A stretch of 64,000 bases of DNA from Mycobacterium saskatchewanense (GCF_010729105.1 NZ_AP022573.1:4588001-4652000); one strand, 5' to 3'; shown: positions 46,101 through 54,752, numbered from the stretch's first letter. The notes: generated by a model from the letters alone, not told the origin. Program-made: numbers and translations.

Positions 46101-46439
46101 CGGTTGGTCCAGCGAGCAGTCGACGACCTCCAGCAGCGGCCACGCCAGCCCGTCGGGCGACCAGGGATCGTCGCCCGCCCCGGTGTTCCCGGTGATCTCG
46201 GCGATCAGGGCGCCCGGACTGCGAAACGCCACCCCGGCGCACACCCCGTCGGCCGCGCCGCTCGCCGTTCCGCGCCCGAGCACGTGCGAGAGTCGCTGGC
46301 TCAGCCAGCGTTCCACGCCGCGCGCCGGCACCAGCACCAGTTCCCCCGCGAACGGGTCGGGCGGCGGGTCGGACAACAACGCGCCGAGGCCATCGGCCAG
46401 CAGATCGGTCCGTTCGGCACGGTGGATATGAAAGGCCAT
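43134..46439 (-). CDS. recC: Exodeoxyribonuclease V gamma subunit RecC
   Basis: The 1101-residue RecC begins FHIHRAERTDLLADGLGALL and has the helicase-like but catalytically dead fold, with segments PARGVERWLSQRLSHVLG (about 39-56), VQVHSCHGAARQIDVLRE and the C-terminal nuclease-like domain. In the complex it would hold the subunits together and scan for recombination signals. It is the first gene of the leftward recCBD operon and is divergent from the nitroreductase gene with 95 bp between. Confidence 0.95.
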   Translation of the reverse strand: MAFHIHRAERTDLLADGLGALLSDPPPDPFAGELVLVPARGVERWLSQRLSHVLGRGTASGAADGVCAGVAFRSPGALIAEITGNTGAGDDPWSPDGLAWPLLEVVDCSLDQPWCRTLATHLGHFDTGFEAELRRGRRYSVARQLAGLFASYARQRPELLADWSDGNAGGVDPDLSWQPELWRAVAATVPADPPHLRHRKTLARLREGPADLPARLSLFGHTRLARTDVELLDALSAHHDVHLWLPHPSDHLWRALADTHGVVPRADDASRHAARHPLLRTLGRDLRELQRALPAAPATDECLGFSNRATHPATLLGWLQSDVAANAVRPAGRPLAAGDRSVQVHSCHGAARQIDVLREVLLGLLEDDPTLEPRDIVVMCPDIESYAPLILAGFGLGETAGAGHPAHQLRVRLADRSLSQTNPLLGVAAGLLDLAGSRATATQVLNLAQAAPVRARFGFSDDDLDQITEWVREANIRWGFDKSHRAPYGLDHVLHNTWRFGLDRILTGVAMSDDSRAWLDTALPLDNVGSDKVELAGRLAEYVDRLHRVGESLVGTRTLADWLDKLTEGVTLLTRSSDAWHEAQLRSEFADVVCQAGHRAGTALRLPDIQALLSTRLAGRPTRANFRTGTLTVCTMVPMRSVPHRVVCLVGLDDKVFPRLDVPDGDDALARDPMTGERDIRSEDRQLLLDAVCAATETLVITYTGNDEHTGHPYPPAVPLAELLDALDQTTETPVRDRIVVRHPLQPFDIKNVEPGRLVPGGPFTFDPTALAAATAAAGKRRTPRPFISGPLPAPAADDVAVADLVDFFKDPVKGFFRALDCTLPWDVDVIEDAMPVEIDALQEWTVGDRMLRDMLRGMHPDVAAHAEWRRGTLPPGRLGVRKAKEIRDRARDLAAIALRHRTGSPAAHDVGVDLGGGRFLTGTVTPVFGGRTVSVTYSRLAPKHVLAAWVGLVALAAQHPGRDWTALCIGRGNSRNRISLRLFAPPPEPVAVARDLVALYDAGRREPLPLPLKTSCAWAEARRDGDHPYAAARAKWESTRFHNGENDERAHARVWGANSGMDRLLLDGPRPGEEMPGENTRLGALAARLWLPLLAAEGSV

Positions 46440-46534
46440 CGCGGTGCCACGATAGACCGGGACACCGACAGACGGCAGCCATCTTCCGCGCCGACACGCA
46501 TAAGCTCGAGCGCGAACGATGAAGGGAGGACGAG

Positions 46535-47050
46535 ATGGAAGCCTGGGACGCGATCTGTGCCCGGCGCAACGTGCGCGAATACAAGCCGGACCCGATCTCC
46601 AAAGCCGACCTGGACCGCATCGCCGAGGCAGGGTGGCGGGCGCCGTCGGCGAAAAACCGCCAGCCGTGGGATTTCGTGATCGTCACGGATCCGGCTCAGC
46701 TGCGGGAACTGTCCACGGTGTGGCAGGGCGCCGGTCATATAGCCGGCGCCGCCGCGGCGATCGCGATCGCGGTGCCCGTCCCGCCCGACGAACGCAGGGT
46801 GATCACCGACAACTACGACGTCGGCCAGGCCACGATGGCGATGATGATCGCGGCCACCGACCTCGGGATCGGGACGGGCCATTCGTCGGTCGGGGACCAG
46901 GACAAAGCCCGCGCCATACTCGGTGTGCCCGGTGACCACCTGGTGGCCTTCCTGCTCGGCCTCGGGTATCCGGCCGACCGTCCGCTCACGCCGATCCGCA
47001 AGCCGAGTCGGCGGCCCTTCTCGGAGGTCGTCCACCACGGACGGTGGTGA
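46535..47050 (+). CDS. Nitroreductase-family FMN oxidoreductase
   Basis: The 171-residue protein has the flavin-phosphate segment ARRNVREYKPDPI (about 9-21), WRAPSAKNRQPWDFVIV (about 34-50) and the C-terminal GLGYPADRP. Such enzymes reduce nitro, quinone or halogenated compounds with NAD(P)H. A strong ribosome site (AGGGAGGA) precedes the ATG. Its end overlaps or touches the downstream acyltransferase, suggesting an operon. The substrate is unknown. Confidence 0.9.
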   Translation: MEAWDAICARRNVREYKPDPISKADLDRIAEAGWRAPSAKNRQPWDFVIVTDPAQLRELSTVWQGAGHIAGAAAAIAIAVPVPPDERRVITDNYDVGQATMAMMIAATDLGIGTGHSSVGDQDKARAILGVPGDHLVAFLLGLGYPADRPLTPIRKPSRRPFSEVVHHGRW

Positions 47051-47118
47051 CGGGACGCCCTGGGGGCTGGCGACTTAAGGCCCTGCTACCGTTCGCCCGG
47101 CTGTGCCAGGGTGAGGGC

Positions 47119-47961
47119 ATGGTCGGCGTCGCGGATGCCATTGGGTGGGCGGGCAGGCACATCGCGGAGCGGGTGCCCAAGGCGGACTTGGATCAGCGCG
47201 ACCCGGACTTCATCCGTGATCAGCTGCCCGGCACCTGGCTGCTGGCCTCGCTGTATTTCCGGGCCGACGTCCGTGGGCTCGACCGCATCCCGCCGCACGG
47301 ACCGGTGCTGCTGGTCGGCAACCACAGTGGCGGCAACGTGCCGCCCGACACGTTCGTCTTCACCCTGGCGTTCTGTTCGTACTTCGGTGTCGAGCGCCCC
47401 TTCTACCAGCTCGCGCACAACCTGGTCACGCTCTACCCCCCGCTGCGCTGGCTGCGCAAGTTCGGCACCGTGGCGGCCAGCCCCGAAAATGCCCGCCTCG
47501 CACTGGAATACGGCGCCGCGGTGCTGGTGTACCCCGGTGGGGACTACGAGGTGTTCCGCCCCTCCTGGCAGCGCCACGTCGTCGACTTCGGCGGCCGGAT
47601 GGGCTTCGTGCGGTTGGCCCGCGAGACCGGTGTGCCGATCGTGCCGGTCGCCAGCGTCGGCGGTCAGGAAACGGCGCTGTTCCTCGGGCGCGCGCAGTGG
47701 CTGGCCAAGCTGCTGCTGCTGGACAAGTTGTTCCGGCTCAAGAGCGTGCCCGTCTCGCTTGCCTTGCCCTGGGGGCTGGACGTCGGTGATCTGCTGGGGC
47801 ACATCCCGCTGCCCGCCAAGATCGTCATCGAGGTGCAGGAACCGATCCGGGTGGACGACCCGGACACGCCCGACCAGGCGCTGTACGACGCGGTGATCGC
47901 CAGCCTGCAGGCCGGGGTCGACCGGCTCGCCGCCGAACGCCGCTTCCCGGTAATCGGCTGA
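47119..47961 (+). CDS. PlsC-like acyltransferase (lysophospholipid acyltransferase family)
   Basis: The 280-residue protein has the acyltransferase core: LLVGNHSGGNVPPD (the active His, with the usual Asp spacing altered), the FPGG-equivalent VLVYPGGDYEVFRP and VPIVPVASVGG. Closest are 1-acylglycerol-phosphate acyltransferase-like or DGAT-like mycobacterial proteins of phospholipid or triacylglycerol synthesis. ATG 47119 is chosen with GGGTGAGGG before it; GTG 47047 overlaps the nitroreductase stop as GTGA and is a real alternative that adds 24 residues. Its stop overlaps the SRPBCC gene. Confidence 0.85.
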   Translation: MVGVADAIGWAGRHIAERVPKADLDQRDPDFIRDQLPGTWLLASLYFRADVRGLDRIPPHGPVLLVGNHSGGNVPPDTFVFTLAFCSYFGVERPFYQLAHNLVTLYPPLRWLRKFGTVAASPENARLALEYGAAVLVYPGGDYEVFRPSWQRHVVDFGGRMGFVRLARETGVPIVPVASVGGQETALFLGRAQWLAKLLLLDKLFRLKSVPVSLALPWGLDVGDLLGHIPLPAKIVIEVQEPIRVDDPDTPDQALYDAVIASLQAGVDRLAAERRFPVIG

Positions 47962-48416
47962 TGCGCGTCGAGCGCCGGATCGTCGTCGACGCCGATCGCG
48001 ACGCCGTGTGGAAGGTGCTCGGCGACCCGGATCGCTACCCGTCGTTCCTGGCCCACCTGGTGCATTGGGAGACGTTGACCGACGGCCGGGCCCGGGTGGG
48101 CGCCCGCTACTCCGTGTTGTGGAAGATCGGCTCGATCCCGGTGGGCGGCGTCGCCGAGGTGGTGGAGTTCCATGCCGCGCGCGACCTGGCCTGGATCAAC
48201 ATCACCGGCGTGACGCAGCGCGGGCGGTTTCGGCTGCGCGACGCGGGGCCGGGCCGGACGGCCGTGACGTTCCGGCTCGCCTACAGCTCGGAAGGCGGCC
48301 TCCTGGGCCTCGTCGCCGACCGCGTGGCTGCCTTCTGGGTAGGCCGCTCGCTCGACGAGAGCCTGCAGAACCTTCGGCGCTTGGTCGAACCCGAGTCGCG
48401 TGGCCGCGCCAAGTGA
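47961..48416 (+). CDS. SRPBCC/START-like (polyketide cyclase-type) protein
   Basis: The 151-residue protein has the helix-grip fold: start VERRIVVDADRDAVWKVLGD, middle VGARYSVLWKIGSIPVGG, and a C-terminal long helix closing the cavity. These proteins bind small hydrophobic ligands. It starts inside the acyltransferase stop (1-nt overlap), so the two are co-translated, and the link with an acyltransferase suggests a lipid ligand. No catalytic residues are assignable. Confidence 0.85.
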   Translation: MRVERRIVVDADRDAVWKVLGDPDRYPSFLAHLVHWETLTDGRARVGARYSVLWKIGSIPVGGVAEVVEFHAARDLAWINITGVTQRGRFRLRDAGPGRTAVTFRLAYSSEGGLLGLVADRVAAFWVGRSLDESLQNLRRLVEPESRGRAK

Positions 48417-48460
48417 CGGGCCGCCGTGCACATGTCACACTTGTCGCGAGGAGGCGATGG

Positions 48461-48508
48461 GAACGCGGTGGCCTGGGTGCGCTGAACCCGGCCACCGCGT
48501 TCATTTTC
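48461..48508. terminator. Strong inverted repeat between convergent genes
   Basis: GAACGCGGTGGCC (48461-48473) and GGCCACCGCGTTC (48490-48502) are perfect 13-bp arms with a 16-nt loop, followed by ATTTTC. It lies in the 94-bp gap between the SRPBCC gene (rightward) and echA3 (leftward), where a bidirectional terminator is expected. Confidence 0.65.
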
Positions 48509-48510
48509 GG

Positions 48511-49206
48511 TCACAGCCCGAACTCGGCCTCGATCCCGTCGATCCCGGCGCGGATTCCCTTGAGCGCGTCCGCGCGGGCGCGCAATTTGGTTGCGGCGTG
48601 GGCGCGTTGGTTCAGGCCGGCGAATTCGCGAGCGGCCTCCTCGGCCCGGCTGACCACGATCTCCGGCGGCACGATCTCGTCGACGAAGCCTGCGGCGAGG
48701 GCGGTTTCGCCGAAGAAGGTCTTTGCCAGTCCCGCGGCCTGCTGGTAAGCCGACCGGGTCAGCCGCAGTTTCATGATCTCCAGGGCGGCATATGGGATGG
48801 TCATGCCGATCGCGACCTCGTTGGCCTGGATGTTGTACGCGTGGGCCGCCACCCGGTGGTCTCCCGACGACAACAAGAACGCGCCCATCGCGATGGCATG
48901 GCCGGTGCAGGCCATCACCACGGGCTTGGGGTAGGACAGCAGCCGATACGCCAACTCGAAGCCGCCCCTGAGCATGTCGATCGCCGGCTTCACCTCGCCG
49001 GACGTGAGGATCTTCAGGTCGAACCCGCCGCTGAACACCCGCTCGTTGCCCGTGATCACCAGCGCGCCGACGTTATCTGCGTCCGCCCGGTCGATCGCCT
49101 CGTTCAGCGCCTGTTGCATGGTGGGGCCCAGCGCGTTGACCTTGCTGTCGTCCATTCGCAGGACGGCGATCGAGTCCTTGTGGGTATAGAAGACCGGGCC
49201 GCTCAT
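48511..49206 (-). CDS. echA3: Enoyl-CoA hydratase/isomerase family protein
   Basis: The 231-residue crotonase has oxyanion-hole segments FSGGFDLKIL (about 57-66) and GHAIAMGAFLLSSGD (about 100-114). ATG 49206 follows AAGGAG; longer frames add unlikely N-termini. The length of 231 equals M. tuberculosis EchA3 (Rv0632c), and the flanking genes match that locus. It probably acts in fatty acid beta-oxidation or an isomerase side branch. Confidence 0.9.
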   Translation of the reverse strand: MSGPVFYTHKDSIAVLRMDDSKVNALGPTMQQALNEAIDRADADNVGALVITGNERVFSGGFDLKILTSGEVKPAIDMLRGGFELAYRLLSYPKPVVMACTGHAIAMGAFLLSSGDHRVAAHAYNIQANEVAIGMTIPYAALEIMKLRLTRSAYQQAAGLAKTFFGETALAAGFVDEIVPPEIVVSRAEEAAREFAGLNQRAHAATKLRARADALKGIRAGIDGIEAEFGL

Positions 49207-49222
49207 GAGTCGCTCCTTGCGG

Positions 49223-50065
49223 TCAGACGTGCTGGCTGTGGTGCTTTCCCAGATCATTGTCGGCGGTTCCCCAGCGCAGGCTGACATCGGTGGGTGCGTC
49301 GACCTGCCTGGCGCGCCACCGGTCCTGGGTTTCCTTGACCGCGCCGTTGATCCGCTCGATCTCGCTGCGGAACACCTCGGGACGGGTCTCCTTGCTCGCG
49401 TAGTGGAAGTACGTCAGCAGGCCGCGCAGCAACTCCAGCTTCTGCTTCTCCCGCTTCGCGAGGTCATGGGTCGTCATCAGGTCGATCCGCTGCACGGGCG
49501 GCAGCTCATCCCAGTCCAGCACCACTTTCGTTTCCAGGGGGGACCGCTCGCGCCGCCAGAACCGCCAACCGCGCGGCCGGTGGGGCCGGTCGTAGTAGGT
49601 CAACGTTCCGGTGAAGCGCGACTCGATGCCGCTGCCGATCTCAGCGCGGTCGAGGGCCGAGTCCCAGACCATGCGCCATTCCTGGCCGGGCGCCAGCACC
49701 GGCAACTCGCGGGGGAGCTGCAGCTCGACGATATCGGCGTAGCCGTCGGTGGCATTTTCGTATTCGGCCACCGTCGGCGGATTGGAAAAGGCGAATTGAA
49801 TGTCGTAGGCCGCGGTCCGGCCGAAATTGCGGACCACGAGTTCGATGACGTGCCAGTCCGCGGGATGCGGTTCCATAAGCATCGCCACATGGGGGCGCGC
49901 CTGCTCCGCGGTCAGTCCTCGGTGGCGGTTGAGCTGCCGGTTCGTGAAAACCAGCGCGATGATGCCGAGCGCGATCGCCGCCCAGGCCGCCCACGCCAAC
50001 CAGGTGCTGGATCCGACATTGGTGACTCCGTGCCAGCTGTCCTGGATCCACCCCATGGAATCCAC
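49223..50065 (-). CDS. Conserved mycobacterial membrane protein (Rv0633c-like)
   Basis: The 280-residue protein has one N-terminal membrane helix (about 20-40, WLAWAAWAAIALGIIALVF) and a beta-rich cytoplasmic or extracytoplasmic domain, then a charged helical end (LAKREKQKLELLRGLLTYFH). The length and position between echA3 and the glyoxalase II gene match Rv0633c of M. tuberculosis. The start may be 50065 or ATG 50056. Function unknown. Confidence 0.85.
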   Translation of the reverse strand: MDSMGWIQDSWHGVTNVGSSTWLAWAAWAAIALGIIALVFTNRQLNRHRGLTAEQARPHVAMLMEPHPADWHVIELVVRNFGRTAAYDIQFAFSNPPTVAEYENATDGYADIVELQLPRELPVLAPGQEWRMVWDSALDRAEIGSGIESRFTGTLTYYDRPHRPRGWRFWRRERSPLETKVVLDWDELPPVQRIDLMTTHDLAKREKQKLELLRGLLTYFHYASKETRPEVFRSEIERINGAVKETQDRWRARQVDAPTDVSLRWGTADNDLGKHHSQHV

Positions 50066-50152
50066 CCTCCGCTTATATCACAGTTGCAATGGGCCGGAAA
50101 TTCTTGCAAATAGTGCGCAGATTCTTTGCCGCCAATACCTTGCGGGCGGGGG

Positions 50153-50866
50153 TCAGCCGCCCATCAGCATTCGCCACTGGTCCAGATTTGCGGCCCGGTA
50201 CACGTAGTTGGAGCGCTTGACCTCCGACAGGGATGCGCTGGGCGCGTCGGAGTACCAGTGCCCCGGAAACACCGTCGGATCGCCGGGCAGCGTGGCAAGC
50301 CGCTGCAGGCTGCGGTACATCTCGTCGGAGTCACCCCCGGGAAAGTCGGTGCGCCCGCAGCCGTCCAGAAATAGCGTGTCGCCGGCGACCAGGCGGCCGT
50401 CCAGCAGGAAACACTGGCTGCCCGGGGTGTGCCCCGGGGTGTGCAGCAGCTCGATCTCGATGTCGCCGACATTGACCTTGTCGTGGCCCTCGTGCGTGGT
50501 GAGGTCGCCGAGCCCGATCCCGGTGACGCGCGAAACCCACAGCGCCTCATGCGTGTTGACGTGCACCGGGACGGGCGCCCGTTCCAGCAGCTCCGCCAGG
50601 CCTTTCAGTTGGAAGCCCATCATCGAGCCCCCCACGTGATCGGGGTGGTGATGGGTCACCAGAACCCCGGACAGGTGCATGCCGTCGGTCTCGAGATGGT
50701 CGAGCAAGTCTCCGGCGGCGTACGCCGGGTCCACCACCACGCAGTCGCCGGTCTGCCGGTCACCGATCAGATAAGCGAAGTTGCGCATCTGCGCCGCAAC
50801 CATGTCGCCGGGGGCGAAGTCGCGGCCCGAGAGCAGCTGTCGAAAGTAGAGCCGGTCCTGTGACAC
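50153..50866 (-). CDS. Metallo-beta-lactamase fold hydrolase, glyoxalase II-like
   Basis: The 237-residue protein has the binuclear metal motif THHHPDHVGG (about 71-80), the second His in HTPGHTPGS (about 142-150), the bridging Asp in VAGDTLF and a final His in FPGHWYSD. It resembles hydroxyacylglutathione hydrolase and equals M. tuberculosis Rv0634c in length and position. Since mycobacteria use mycothiol, the thioester hydrolysed may be a mycothiol conjugate (inference). Divergent from the VapB-like gene. Confidence 0.9.
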   Translation of the reverse strand: MSQDRLYFRQLLSGRDFAPGDMVAAQMRNFAYLIGDRQTGDCVVVDPAYAAGDLLDHLETDGMHLSGVLVTHHHPDHVGGSMMGFQLKGLAELLERAPVPVHVNTHEALWVSRVTGIGLGDLTTHEGHDKVNVGDIEIELLHTPGHTPGSQCFLLDGRLVAGDTLFLDGCGRTDFPGGDSDEMYRSLQRLATLPGDPTVFPGHWYSDAPSASLSEVKRSNYVYRAANLDQWRMLMGG

Positions 50867-50962
50867 GTGACCAGACTAGGACCTGTCGCGACCACGACAA
50901 ACTTTGCCGGAGGCGGCCGGCAACCTGCGATTAGCCGTTTTCGGAGTGGGTATTGTTGGCGC

Positions 50963-51172
50963 ATGAAGAAGAGGGTCGAGGTTGAGATCGACACCGACTT
51001 GGTCGAAGAGGCGATACGTCGGTTCCATCTGGCTGACATGCGTGAGGCCGTTCACCTCGCGTTGCGGACCCTGCTGGGCGAGGCCGGCGCGGAGACCGAA
51101 CCTGACGACGAATACGACCAGTTCAGCGATCTCAGCGCCTGGGAACCCCGCCGTGGCGGCGAGGGCCGGTGA
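50963..51172 (+). CDS. VapB-like antitoxin / small ribbon-helix-helix protein (no toxin adjacent)
   Basis: The 69-residue protein resembles VapB-type antitoxins: VEVEIDTDLVEEAIRRF then REAVHLALRTLLGE, followed by an acidic tail. A -10-like TATTGT (50951-50956) lies 6 nt before the ATG, so a leaderless start is likely. No VapC PIN-domain gene follows; the next features are tRNAs. It could be an orphan antitoxin or a small regulator. Confidence 0.7.
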   Translation: MKKRVEVEIDTDLVEEAIRRFHLADMREAVHLALRTLLGEAGAETEPDDEYDQFSDLSAWEPRRGGEGR

Positions 51173-51218
51173 CATAAACCTCGCCGGCCCGTCCCCCACG
51201 CCGGGCGGGGCAGGTGGT

Positions 51219-51248
51219 TTGGTGCCGCTGCGAGGCAGGTTGTACCCT
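51219..51248 (+). promoter_or_regulatory. Candidate promoter for the tRNA-Thr/tRNA-Met/rpmG unit
   Basis: TTGGTG (51219-51224) and TACCCT (51243-51248) have an 18-nt spacer and lie about 38 nt upstream of tRNA-Thr. The match to sigma-A consensus is modest. Confidence 0.35.
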
Positions 51249-51285
51249 CTTTTAGGCCCGCGGCGAGCGCCGATTCGGGTGAACG

Positions 51286-51358
51286 GCCCCCTTAGCTCAG
51301 TCGGTAGAGCGTTTCCATGGTAAGGAAAAGGTCAACGGTTCGATTCCGTTAGGGGGCT
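51286..51358 (+). tRNA. tRNA-Thr (anticodon GGT)
   Basis: The 73-nt cloverleaf has acceptor arms GCCCCCT and AGGGGGC, D arm TTAGCTCAGTCGGTAGAGC, anticodon loop ATGGTAA with GGT, and T arm GTTCGATTC. CCA is not encoded. It matches the tRNA-Thr of the conserved mycobacterial locus upstream of rpmG. Confidence 0.97.
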
Positions 51359-51409
51359 CGGCGGGCGCCGAGCAGGCGTGGCGGCCTGACCCCAAAAGGG
51401 GTGGCCAGA

Positions 51410-51483
<74 letters not shown>

Positions 51484-51529
51484 CAACACAACAACGCGAT
51501 TTCTATAGAGAGATTCGAGAGAGACCGAT

Positions 51530-51697
51530 ATGGCTTCCAGTACCGATGTGCGGCCCAAGATCACCTTGGCGTGTGAGGTGTGCAAACACCGCAACTACAT
51601 CACCAAGAAGAACCGCCGCAACGACCCGGACCGGCTGGAGCTGAAGAAGTTCTGCCCGAACTGTGGCAAGCACCAGGCCCACCGCGAGACCCGATAG
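51530..51697 (+). CDS. rpmG: 50S ribosomal protein L33, zinc-binding (C+) form
   Basis: The 55-residue protein is too short for many ORF cutoffs but is clear: a start [17 protein letters not shown], then [20 protein letters not shown]. Two CxxC pairs (C-E-V-C and C-P-N-C) make the zinc site, so this is the zinc-dependent paralogue. It lies 46 bp after tRNA-Met and 46 bp before hadA, the same order as M. tuberculosis rpmG2 (Rv0634B). Confidence 0.94.
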
Positions 51698-51743
51698 TCA
51701 CCCACGCGCAAATTACTGAGATCGACTAGGTAGGTTCTAGACC

Positions 51744-52223
51744 GTGGGGCTGGCCGCAGACATCGTCGGGTTGCACTACCGCTATCCCGACCATTATGAG
51801 GTGGAGCGCGAGAAGGTTCGGGAGCACTCGGAAGCCGTGCAACACACGGACGCCTGCCATTTCGACGAGAAGGCGGCCGCCGAACTCGGCTATTCCGGGC
51901 TGGTGGCCCCGCTGACGTTCATCTGCGTGTTCGGTTACAAGGCCCAGTCGGCGTTCTTCGAGCACGCGGGCATCGCGGTCACCGACCAGCAGATCGTCCA
52001 GGTCGACCAGGTGCTCAAATTCATGAAGCCGATCGTGGCGGGTGACAAGCTGTATTGCGACGTCTGGGTGGACTCGATGCGTGAGTCGCACGGCACCCAG
52101 ATCATCGTGACCAAGAACATCATCACCAACGACGCCGGTGAGACTGTCCAGGAGACCTACACGACCCTGGCTGGCCGCGCCGGTGAGGGTGGAGAAGAGG
52201 GATTTGCCAATGCCATTGCGTGA
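51744..52223 (+). CDS. hadA: (3R)-hydroxyacyl-ACP dehydratase subunit HadA
   Basis: The 159-residue hotdog-fold protein begins GLAADIVGLHYRYPDHYEVE and is the non-catalytic partner in HadAB, the beta-hydroxyacyl-ACP dehydratase of FAS-II mycolic acid elongation. GTG 51744 gives the same N-terminus as M. tuberculosis Rv0635. Its end overlaps hadB by 14 nt. The activated form of thiacetazone and isoxyl target this subunit (known from the family). Confidence 0.95.
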   Translation: MGLAADIVGLHYRYPDHYEVEREKVREHSEAVQHTDACHFDEKAAAELGYSGLVAPLTFICVFGYKAQSAFFEHAGIAVTDQQIVQVDQVLKFMKPIVAGDKLYCDVWVDSMRESHGTQIIVTKNIITNDAGETVQETYTTLAGRAGEGGEEGFANAIA

Positions 52224-52638
52224 GTTCAATTCGGTGAAGGTGGGAGACCTTCTTCCGGAGAAGACCTACCCGCTGACGCGTGGGGACCTGGTGAACTACG
52301 CCGGGGTCTCGGGCGACCTGAACCCGATCCACTGGGACGACGAGATCGCCAAGGTCGTCGGGCTCGACACCGCCATCGCTCACGGCATGCTGACCATGGG
52401 CATCGGCGGCGGCTACGTCACCTCGTGGGTCGGTGACCCCGGCGCGGTCACCGAGTACAACGTGCGCTTCACCGCCGTGGTCCCCGTGCCCAACGACGGC
52501 AAGGGTGCCGAGCTCGTCTTCAACGGCCGTGTGAAGTCGGTCGACCCGGAGACCAAGTCGGTCACCATCGCCCTCACCGCGACCACGGGCGGCAAGAAGA
52601 TCTTCGGCCGGGCCATCGCGTCGGCGAAGCTGGCGTAG
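52210..52638 (+). CDS. hadB: (3R)-hydroxyacyl-ACP dehydratase catalytic subunit HadB
   Basis: The 142-residue hotdog protein carries the catalytic dyad D36 and H41 in VSGDLNPIHWDD and pairs with HadA or HadC. Its length equals M. tuberculosis Rv0636. ATG 52210 has a GAGGGA upstream; longer frames read through hadA. The stop is 3 nt before hadC. Confidence 0.96.
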   Translation: MPLREFNSVKVGDLLPEKTYPLTRGDLVNYAGVSGDLNPIHWDDEIAKVVGLDTAIAHGMLTMGIGGGYVTSWVGDPGAVTEYNVRFTAVVPVPNDGKGAELVFNGRVKSVDPETKSVTIALTATTGGKKIFGRAIASAKLA

Positions 52639-52641
52639 CTT

Positions 52642-53142
52642 ATGGCTCTGAAAACAGACATCCGCGGGATGGTCTGGCGCTACCCGGACTACTTCGTGGT
52701 GGGCCGCGAGGAGCTTCGCAGGTTCGCGCAGTCGATCAAGTGCGACCACCCGGCTTTCTACGAGGAAGAGGCGGCCGCCGAGCTCGGCTACGACGCGATC
52801 GTGGCGCCGATGACCTTCGTGACCATCCTCGCCAAACTCGTCCAGCTGGACTTCTTCCGGAACGTCGACGTCGGCATGGAGACCATGCAGATCGTCCAGG
52901 TCGACCAGCAATTCCTGTTCCACAGGCCGGTGCTGGCCGGTGACAAGCTATGGGCGCGAATGGACATCTACTCGGTGACCGAGCGCTTCGGTGCCGACAT
53001 CGTCGTCACCAAGAACGTCTGCCACAACGACGAGGGCGAGCTCGTGCTGGAGGCCTACACCACCCTGATGGGCCAGCGGGGCGACGGCTCCGCCCGGCTC
53101 AAATGGGACAAAGAGTCCGGCCAGGTCGTCAGAACTTCGTAA
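52642..53142 (+). CDS. hadC: (3R)-hydroxyacyl-ACP dehydratase subunit HadC
   Basis: The 166-residue paralogue of HadA has the same segments (YPDYFVVGREELRRFAQSIK; LGYDAIVAPMTFVTI) and no catalytic dyad. HadBC acts on long acyl chains in mycolate synthesis. Equal in length to M. tuberculosis Rv0637. Third gene of the hadABC operon, 3 nt after hadB. Confidence 0.95.
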   Translation: MALKTDIRGMVWRYPDYFVVGREELRRFAQSIKCDHPAFYEEEAAAELGYDAIVAPMTFVTILAKLVQLDFFRNVDVGMETMQIVQVDQQFLFHRPVLAGDKLWARMDIYSVTERFGADIVVTKNVCHNDEGELVLEAYTTLMGQRGDGSARLKWDKESGQVVRTS

Positions 53143-53281
53143 CCGGCATCGGAGTCCTGGGCCTCCGAAAAATCTAGTACACTCGAACCTCGGGGTTTTC
53201 CCAACATCAGCGCGCTGTCCGTCGGTTCGCGATCACCGACCGGGGGCGCGCGTGTCATGTAAGCCCCGATAGGTAAGCGCA

Positions 53282-53297
53282 GGTTGGCCTGCCAACC
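53282..53297 (+). other. Short perfect hairpin in the tRNA-Trp leader
   Basis: GGTTGGC (53282-53288) and GCCAACC (53291-53297) pair with a 2-nt loop, ending 4 nt before the tRNA-Trp 5' end. It may shape precursor processing. A -10-like TACACT (53178-53183) lies further upstream in the 159-bp gap after hadC. Confidence 0.4.
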
Positions 53298-53301
53298 GCG
53301 A

Positions 53302-53374
<73 letters not shown>

Positions 53375-53478
53375 CTGAAGGCCTGGTTAACGGCCGGGTC
53401 GTGTCATGGTGGACACTGGAAAGGGTGACCCACCGCGATGGGACGGCTCGCGGACACTAGCAAACAAAGGAGCATGCG

Positions 53479-53955
53479 GTGAGCGACGAAGGCAACGCTG
53501 CCAACGACGCCGCACGCGACAGCGGCGACAGCGACGAGGGCCGCGCCGGCGGCGGTCGAACGGCCGTGGTGACAGAGCCGGCGGCGCGGCCACAGCGCCC
53601 GACGGGCAAGCGGTCCCGGCAGCGCGTCGCCGACGCCGATCACGACGCCGCCGCGGCCCCCTCCGGCGAGGCCGAGGCCGCCAAGGAGGACAACGGGAAG
53701 AAGGGCGCGAAGGCCAAGACGGGCAAGAAGCCCGCGAAAGCCAGGAAACCCGGGGAGCGTCCCGCCAACCCCTTCGTGTTCGTCTTCAACTACCTCAAGC
53801 AGGTCGTTGCGGAGATGCGGAAGGTCATCTGGCCGAACCGCAAGCAGATGTTCACATACACCTCCGTAGTGCTGGCGTTTCTGGCCTTCATGGTGGCGGT
53901 GGTCGGCCTGGCGGACTTCGGCCTGACCAAGCTCGTGCTGCTGGTGTTCGGCTGA
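53479..53955 (+). CDS. secE: Preprotein translocase subunit SecE
   Basis: The 158-residue protein has a long charged, low-complexity N-terminal extension (about 1-95, Ala/Lys/Gly-rich), typical of mycobacterial SecE. It then has the conserved core [20 protein letters not shown] and one C-terminal helix (about 128-155). GTG 53479 follows AAAGGAG. It stabilises SecY in the translocase. nusG follows after 31 nt. Confidence 0.94.
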   Translation: MSDEGNAANDAARDSGDSDEGRAGGGRTAVVTEPAARPQRPTGKRSRQRVADADHDAAAAPSGEAEAAKEDNGKKGAKAKTGKKPAKARKPGERPANPFVFVFNYLKQVVAEMRKVIWPNRKQMFTYTSVVLAFLAFMVAVVGLADFGLTKLVLLVFG

Positions 53956-53971
53956 GCGTCGACAGTGATAG

Positions 53972-54712
<741 letters not shown>

Positions 54713-54714
54713 TT

Positions 54715-54752
54715 CGGCATTCAGACACAGACTCGGCATTCAGACACAGACT
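54715..54752. repeat. Perfect tandem 19-bp direct repeat in the nusG-rplK gap
   Basis: CGGCATTCAGACACAGACT occurs at 54715-54733 and again at 54734-54752 with no spacer, directly before the rplK ribosome site (AGGAAGGAAC). Such duplication in the L11-L1 leader may alter the mRNA structure. Confidence 0.9.
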
